A stretch of DNA of 41,553 nt. Source: Thermoguttaceae bacterium (GTDB taxonomy: Bacteria > Planctomycetota > Planctomycetia > Pirellulales > Thermoguttaceae). Under the pieces are notes generated by a model that did not search any database, had not been told where the DNA came from, and was given only the letters and a program-made list of their open reading frames with translations. The DNA lies in the NCBI GenBank assembly GCA_017939795.1, contig JAGBAA010000116.1:1-41553 (forward strand), given 5' to 3'. Both the position numbers and the translations under genes were made by a program. Shown piece after piece: positions 36,389-41,553 of this stretch; within the stretch, counting starts at the first letter, position 1; each line of letters begins with the position of its first letter.

Positions 36389-39300
36389 GTGGCTACACGA
36401 AATGTGACGACCGTATTTGCGGTACAGGGGGAGAATGAGTACCGGAAGGCGGTTCAGAACATAAACCGTTCCATCAATGAGGTGAATTCCGAACTCAAAT
36501 TGTGGGAAGAAACCTACAAGGGACAGGAAAATACCCTGAAAGCTCAGCAGGAACGCACACGGATTTTGAATGAACTGTATGAGAAACAGGCACAGAAAAT
36601 TGAAGAAGTCCAGAAAGCATTGAAAAACTGCGAGGATGCTTCTGCCAAGTACGCCAAAAAGGGCGCGGAACTCCAGACGGCACTGGAGAGGAACGTCGGA
36701 GAAATGGAAAAGCTGGCGACGGCGGGAGACAAAAGCAGTGAAGCGTATACCAAACTGAAAGAAGAGAACGAAAAACTGCAGAAGGAAATTTCCGACAACA
36801 CCGCAAAGCTGGATGCCGCAGAACGCGGGGTTTCCGACTGGAGAATATCGCTCAACAAAGCGAAAGCATCACTGGAAAGCACAAAAAACGAGTTGGACGG
36901 TACAAACAGCAAGCTCAAGGACACGGGGGATGCGTTTGGTGCAATCGCCGATGTCATTGCCGCAGCAGGTTTGGAGCGTGCGCTGGATGCGTTTTTGGAT
37001 TCCATGGAGGCTTGCATTGATAAGTCCATAGAGTTTGAAAGCGCGATGGCAGGGGTGTTCAAAACAGTGAATATGTCTGCCGAGGAAGAAATGCAGCTTT
37101 CTCAGGATATCCGGAAGATGGCGGAAGAAATTCCGGTCAGCACGACGGAGATTGCGGGTGTCGCAGAGCTTGCCGGACAGCTCGGGATCGCCAACGAAGA
37201 CCTTCTCGACTTTACGGAGACGATGGTGAAGCTCGGCACAGCAACTAATCTTTCAGCAGAGGAAGCGGCAGATGCTCTGGCGAAGTTTGCGAATATTGCG
37301 GGGACATCGTCCAAGGATTACGAACGACTGGGTTCCACCATTGTTGACCTCGGTAATAATTTTGCTACGACAGAAGCAGACATCATGAATATGACAACGA
37401 GACTGGCATCTACAGGTTCTGTCGTCGGTCTTTCCGAGCCGCAGATGCTGGCAGTTGCAACCGCGCTTTCTTCCGTTGGTATCGAGGCGGAAGCAGGCGG
37501 ATCAGCGATTTCCAAACTGTTGAAAGAAATTGAAACATCCGTTGCAACATACCAGAGAGCCAGCGACACGATATCCAGAACTGGGTACAGTCTGCGTGAT
37601 CTGGAATTGATGCAGTCGAATCAGGGAAAGAGTTTCAAGGAGCTTGCAGACGGAATCGGCGTAACTGCCGGAGAACTCGGCGGGTATATTGACACGGTCA
37701 AAAACCTCAATAAATACGCAGAGATTTCAGGACAGACAGCGGAACAGTTCATTCAGTCATGGGGAAATGATGCAGTCCTGGCACTGGATCAGTTTATTAC
37801 AGGGCTTGGAAACGTCGATCAGACCGGCGGAAACGCGGTAGAAGTTCTGGAAGAGATGGGACTTACCGAAGTACGGCTGTCCAATGCGGTTCTTGCACTG
37901 GCAGAATCCGACGGAATTCTTACAGATACGCTGAATGTTTCAAAACAGGCATGGCAGGACAACACCGCGTTGTCGGAAGAAGCGGCCAGACGGTTTGAAA
38001 CGACCGAAAGCAAGGTGCAGATTTTAAAAAATTCGGTTGGAAATCTGCTGATTGCGCTCGGTGATGACTATGTGAACGCCTTGGAACCGGCGATCGATGG
38101 GACAACGGATTTTGTTCAGTGGCTTTCGGAAGGTGCTGAAGCCGGACCGGAACTGGCAACCACGATTGCCACCATTGCCGGAGCTCTTGCAGGCCTGACC
38201 GGTGCGGCGGCAATTGGTTCGGGGATGAAGTTGATTGTGGGAGCGTTAGCGGGTCTTGGACCAGTTGGCGCAGGAATCACAATCGCGGCGACTGCGCTCG
38301 GAGGACTTGCGGCAGGGATTGCGACATATGTTGCAAACGCTAACGAGCTTCCGGCGGCAACGCAGACTCTTATCGATACCAATGAACGGCTGACAGAGAG
38401 TATCAGCGACGGCAAGACTGCGTATGACGAAACATCTGCTTCTATCGACGAAAACCGCGACAAGGTGGACGGGCTGATTGAAAAAATTTCCGCTCTCTCC
38501 AACACGATTGGAAAGACACCAGCCGACGAAGCTCTTGTCCGGAGCATGGTCACGGAGTTGAACGGACTTCTTCCGGGACTGGGATTGACATACGATGGAG
38601 TGACCGAGAAAATCAACCTGTCACGGGAAGCGATGCTGGAATTTGCGGACGAAACGCAGAAGACAGCAAAACTGTCGGCGTTTGAAGAATATCTGGCCGG
38701 TTTGACATCGCAACAGGCAGATTTGCAGGTTCAGCACGAACTGACTGGCGAAAAAATCAAAGAAACGCAGAAGATTCTCAGGGATGCCCAAGAAGAATTA
38801 GACAGTTATGAATCATGGCAAAAAAGCAGTGTTATCGGCGATTCTACCGGAAGAATCAAGGAACTCCAGAAAATCGTCAGTGATGCTACCCGCGAATTAA
38901 ACGCACTCAAAGAATCACAGGTCGGTATACAGGACGCTTTAAAAAACACAAATGCCGAAATTGATACAGCAAAAGAAAAATACGATCAGTATGCCAGCGA
39001 AGCGGAGAGAGCGGAGTCCAGAATTTCTAAGATTTCCGAGAAGATTTCCAATGTTCAAACCGGTCTGAACGATACTCTCGCCAGGGAAGAGGAACTGTAC
39101 TCCAATGCAACACAGGCGGCGGTTGACAGCTATAATGAGCGGGTTGAAGAAGCGCGTTCAGCACAGGCGGAAGAACTGGACGATTTTGAAGATGCACAGG
39201 CTAAGAAGCTAAAGGCGTTTCAGAAAGCAAACCAGACGGAGCTGAAAGAATACCGTAAAGCGCAGGACGAACTTCGGGATGAACTGGAAGATCGTCTGGA

Positions 39301-40588
39301 TGCCGAAATGGAAGCTCTGGAAGAATCCCATGAAGCCAAGCTCCGGATGATCGACGAGGAATATACCGCACGGCTGAAACTGCTTGACGAAGAACGCTAT
39401 AACGCCATCAAGGAAATTGAAGATCAGATTGATGCGATTGACGCTCTGACCGAGGCGGAAGAAAAAGCCGAAGAAGAGAGGGAGCGTATACGGCGGGTTG
39501 CCGAAGCAGAGAACAAGGTGTTACAGGCGGAAACCATCGAAGAACGTCTGGAAGCACAGGAAGAACTGGACGAACTTTTACTGAAATATGAGAGGGAACG
39601 TGTCCTCGAAGAACGCGACATCCAGAAGGAAGCTCTGGAAGCGCAGATCGACGCGCTTGAAGAAGAATACGATAAAAAAGAGGAGGTAATCAAAGCCGAA
39701 CAGAAAGCCGCAGAAGAAGCGGAAAAAGCCGCATACAAGGCCGCCGAAGATGCTTTGCGGGAATCTCACGAAAAACAAAGAGAGATTCTGGAAGAGCAGT
39801 TGGAACTTGAACTGGAGGCATTTCAGGAAAAGCAGGACGAAAAGGTCGAAGCATACCGGGATGCGCTCGATCAGGAACTGGAAGACTTCAAGCAGAATCA
39901 GGCAGATACGCTGGCGGCGATGGAAGAAGCACATAACAATCAGCTTCTGGCACTCCAAGCACACCATGAAGAACAGGTACGGATGGCCGAGGAAAGTGCA
40001 CAAAAGCAGATTGAAGCCTATCAGCGGATTTTGAGCGGCGCAAATGACATTGCACAAAGACTGGGTAATGATTTTGTGACCGGATTCACCAAGGGTATTG
40101 ACGAACTGGGCCCCCATGCGGCTTCTTCTGTCAGAAAACTCGGGGAACTTTCCATAAACAGTCTGCGCACAGAACTTGATGAACACTCGCCGTCACGGAA
40201 AGCACGGAAAATCGGGCAGTTCTTCGGCGAAGGGCTGGCACTTGGGATTACGGATTCCGGGATGGATGTAGACGCGGCGGTACACAGGTTATCCACACAG
40301 CTGGACATTGCACCGGAAGTGGCGGATCGTGTCCGTGCGGCACAGGCGGAAATCGGGAAACTGTCGTTCGGAGAGGGATTCGCGGTCGATGCGGCGGCGC
40401 AGTACCGGAACAGCATGGCGCAGATCGGACGGATGGCGGCACAGGCCAGTTCCGGTGCGTCGAACGGTCAGCCGATGGAAATCACGAATGTGATCCAGCT
40501 CGACGGACGGGTGATCGCGCAGTCGGTATCACGGATGCAGTACAATCAGAACCGGACGGTTCTGCGGACAAACGGAATCAAAAAATAG
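36389..40588 (+). CDS. Tape measure protein
   Basis: This 1399-residue protein starts at GTG 36389 behind GAGGAGG. It sets tail length; at about 0.15 nm per residue this would suggest a tail near 200 nm. Residues 20-190 are coiled coil. Residues about 215-400 match the PhageMin_Tail core (EEIPVSTTEIAGVAELAGQL, NLSAEEAADALAKFANIAGT, GLSEPQMLAVATALSSVGIE, GSAISKLL). Residues 588-650 are hydrophobic, Ala/Gly-rich membrane-inserting helices. Residues about 764-1220 are a long Glu/Lys/Arg/Gln coiled coil, nearly a third of the protein. The C-terminus has SINSLRTELDEHSPSRKARKI, the usual SPS-(R/K) motif of tape measures. Confidence 0.95.
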   Translation: MATRNVTTVFAVQGENEYRKAVQNINRSINEVNSELKLWEETYKGQENTLKAQQERTRILNELYEKQAQKIEEVQKALKNCEDASAKYAKKGAELQTALERNVGEMEKLATAGDKSSEAYTKLKEENEKLQKEISDNTAKLDAAERGVSDWRISLNKAKASLESTKNELDGTNSKLKDTGDAFGAIADVIAAAGLERALDAFLDSMEACIDKSIEFESAMAGVFKTVNMSAEEEMQLSQDIRKMAEEIPVSTTEIAGVAELAGQLGIANEDLLDFTETMVKLGTATNLSAEEAADALAKFANIAGTSSKDYERLGSTIVDLGNNFATTEADIMNMTTRLASTGSVVGLSEPQMLAVATALSSVGIEAEAGGSAISKLLKEIETSVATYQRASDTISRTGYSLRDLELMQSNQGKSFKELADGIGVTAGELGGYIDTVKNLNKYAEISGQTAEQFIQSWGNDAVLALDQFITGLGNVDQTGGNAVEVLEEMGLTEVRLSNAVLALAESDGILTDTLNVSKQAWQDNTALSEEAARRFETTESKVQILKNSVGNLLIALGDDYVNALEPAIDGTTDFVQWLSEGAEAGPELATTIATIAGALAGLTGAAAIGSGMKLIVGALAGLGPVGAGITIAATALGGLAAGIATYVANANELPAATQTLIDTNERLTESISDGKTAYDETSASIDENRDKVDGLIEKISALSNTIGKTPADEALVRSMVTELNGLLPGLGLTYDGVTEKINLSREAMLEFADETQKTAKLSAFEEYLAGLTSQQADLQVQHELTGEKIKETQKILRDAQEELDSYESWQKSSVIGDSTGRIKELQKIVSDATRELNALKESQVGIQDALKNTNAEIDTAKEKYDQYASEAERAESRISKISEKISNVQTGLNDTLAREEELYSNATQAAVDSYNERVEEARSAQAEELDDFEDAQAKKLKAFQKANQTELKEYRKAQDELRDELEDRLDAEMEALEESHEAKLRMIDEEYTARLKLLDEERYNAIKEIEDQIDAIDALTEAEEKAEEERERIRRVAEAENKVLQAETIEERLEAQEELDELLLKYERERVLEERDIQKEALEAQIDALEEEYDKKEEVIKAEQKAAEEAEKAAYKAAEDALRESHEKQREILEEQLELELEAFQEKQDEKVEAYRDALDQELEDFKQNQADTLAAMEEAHNNQLLALQAHHEEQVRMAEESAQKQIEAYQRILSGANDIAQRLGNDFVTGFTKGIDELGPHAASSVRKLGELSINSLRTELDEHSPSRKARKIGQFFGEGLALGITDSGMDVDAAVHRLSTQLDIAPEVADRVRAAQAEIGKLSFGEGFAVDAAAQYRNSMAQIGRMAAQASSGASNGQPMEITNVIQLDGRVIAQSVSRMQYNQNRTVLRTNGIKK

Positions 40589-40609
40589 GGGAGGTGGTGG
40601 ATTTGTATC

Positions 40610-41553
40610 ATGCAGGACTGCATTAATATTTACAACAGCGGAGTGCTGGCGGTATCCATCGATCAGGTGATTGATTCGCTGTATTCCGACCGGATTACCG
40701 GGGAACTTACACTTTCCTTCACGTCAAAAGTGGAGAGAATCCCGGAGATCACGGGAGATACGCTGATCGAGTTCCGGGGACAGTATTTCCGAGCGGTACA
40801 GGTACAGTACAGCACCGCGGACGGAGAGTTTCTGCTGACGGTTTCCTGCGAACAGGAGACGATGACTCTGGTGGACGACGAACTGCCGTTGTTTGAATTC
40901 AGCGGTACTCCGGGGGATGCTCTGGCTTCGCTTCTCTCCGGTACGGGGATTTCCGGAACATCGGAGTACACGGATACGATCCAGTTGAAAGAAGAGAACA
41001 CAAACCGGCGGGCGGTGATGATCGTGATTCGCGGAATGGCCGGCGGTGAAATCGAATATGTCGGGCATACGGTACGGATTGTGAAGCACCGTGGGCGAAC
41101 GGAACCGCGGAAGCTGATCGGACTTATGCAGTGCACGGACATTGCACGGAACATTGATCTGCAGACCGGAACCGAATCGTTTGAAATCACCGGATGGAAG
41201 CCGGGAGATTTTGGTGTCGGTGACGAAGTTATACTGGATTTCGCACCGCTGAACACGAACACACAGCGGAGAATTATCGGAATATCGTACAATCCGTTCA
41301 ACTGCACATCGGTTTCGGTGGAGGTCGGGGATTTTGTGCCGGATATTCTGGACAGTTACAGGGAGGTGATCGAGGACAGCGAGGAAGCGAACGGCAGGCT
41401 TGACAAGATCGACGAAGAGATTGGCGACACGGTAAAGAAAAGCGAACTTTCCGCAGGCATTGATACCTATATCAACGAAGAACGCGGCCGGGCATCTATT
41501 GTTGCGGCACTGAAGGGAACGTATGTGGAACCGGATGCGCTGACGGGGTACAC
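40610..41553 (+). CDS. Tail-tip protein, N-terminal part (continues at base 1)
   Basis: Start is ATG 40610, about 10 bases after GGGGAGGTGG. This is the 5' part of the 848-residue protein that wraps the join and ends at 1744. Residues 1-250 form a beta-rich domain (YRITGE-like SDRITGELTLSFTSKV, GDTLIEFRGQYFRAVQVQY, W-KPGDFGVGDEVILDF, RRIIGISYNPFNCTSVSVEV). This is the layout of prophage-tail/Tal-type hub proteins that follow tape measures. No separate distal tail protein gene is present between the tape measure and this gene, so this N-terminus may serve as hub. The repeats begin near residue 274. Confidence 0.85.
   Translation, partial: MQDCINIYNSGVLAVSIDQVIDSLYSDRITGELTLSFTSKVERIPEITGDTLIEFRGQYFRAVQVQYSTADGEFLLTVSCEQETMTLVDDELPLFEFSGTPGDALASLLSGTGISGTSEYTDTIQLKEENTNRRAVMIVIRGMAGGEIEYVGHTVRIVKHRGRTEPRKLIGLMQCTDIARNIDLQTGTESFEITGWKPGDFGVGDEVILDFAPLNTNTQRRIIGISYNPFNCTSVSVEVGDFVPDILDSYREVIEDSEEANGRLDKIDEEIGDTVKKSELSAGIDTYINEERGRASIVAALKGTYVEPDALTGY
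41413..41553. repeat. Terminal direct repeat, right copy
   Basis: Identical to bases 1-141. See the left copy: it shows that the sequence closes to a 41,412-bp circle. Confidence 0.93.

Noticed and set aside
1..41553. tRNA genes, insertion sequences and an anti-CRISPR locus
   Set aside because: No tRNA-like cloverleaf, transposase or inverted terminal repeats were seen by eye. Small early proteins could include anti-defence factors, but nothing in their sequence supports naming one.

Overview
The window is a complete, circularly permuted genome of a temperate siphovirus-like dsDNA phage. Bases 1-141 are repeated exactly at 41413-41553, and one reading frame runs through the join, so the unique genome is 41,412 bp. 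The host is most likely a Gram-positive gut-type Clostridia (Oscillospiraceae/Lachnospiraceae-like). The reasons are strong AGGAGG ribosome-binding sites before nearly every gene, a moderately high G+C by eye, an M23 endolysin with an S-layer-homology-like tail, a secreted copper-amine-oxidase-N-like protein, and gene families typical of Firmicutes gut phages (PcfK/PcfJ, DUF3102, Phg_2220_C, P27 terminase). The host assignment is inference.

Layout on the circle. (1) 25.7-36.4 kb: HNH nuclease, small and large terminase, a Dam-like methyltransferase split by a C8 tract, portal, ClpP-type prohead protease, HK97-type capsid, connectors, tail terminator, major tail protein and G/GT tail chaperones made by a -1 frameshift. 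(2) 36.4 kb through the join to 6.2 kb: 1399-aa tape measure, an 848-aa repeat-bearing tail-tip protein, a collagen-like tail fibre and a tail-linked metallophosphoesterase. (3) 6.2-8.0 kb: lysis genes (M23-SLH endolysin and holin-like membrane proteins). (4) 8.05-10.75 kb: a sigma-region-4-like regulator, a phased iteron/dyad promoter, and a terminator-bounded cassette of Gln-, Gly- and Cys-rich proteins of unknown role. (5) 10.8-15.5 kb, minus strand: large serine recombinase with a candidate attP dyad at its 3' end, a tail-anchored HTH protein, a secreted repeat protein, a DUF4429/SHOCT-like protein and an XRE repressor. (6) 15.45-15.62 kb: the genetic switch, with divergent consensus promoters and four copies of a 15-bp operator. 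(7) 15.6-25.6 kb, plus strand: early genes with excisionase-like HTH proteins, a Phg_2220_C replication protein, PcfK/PcfJ, DUF3102, an HUH Rep-like protein, a VRR-NUC nuclease and a late-regulator-like protein.

Inferred working model: the XRE repressor (15039-15449) binds four operators, shutting the rightward early promoter and controlling its own. On induction the early operon is read through replication genes to the late-regulator-like gene just before packaging. Structural and lysis genes follow round the join. The serine recombinase would act on the att dyad, with one of the small HTH proteins as a possible directionality factor. No tRNA, CRISPR array, IS element or reverse transcriptase was seen. 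No stretch over 300 bases lacks a gene; the longest gaps are 12855-13141, 15450-15636 and 26156-26322.
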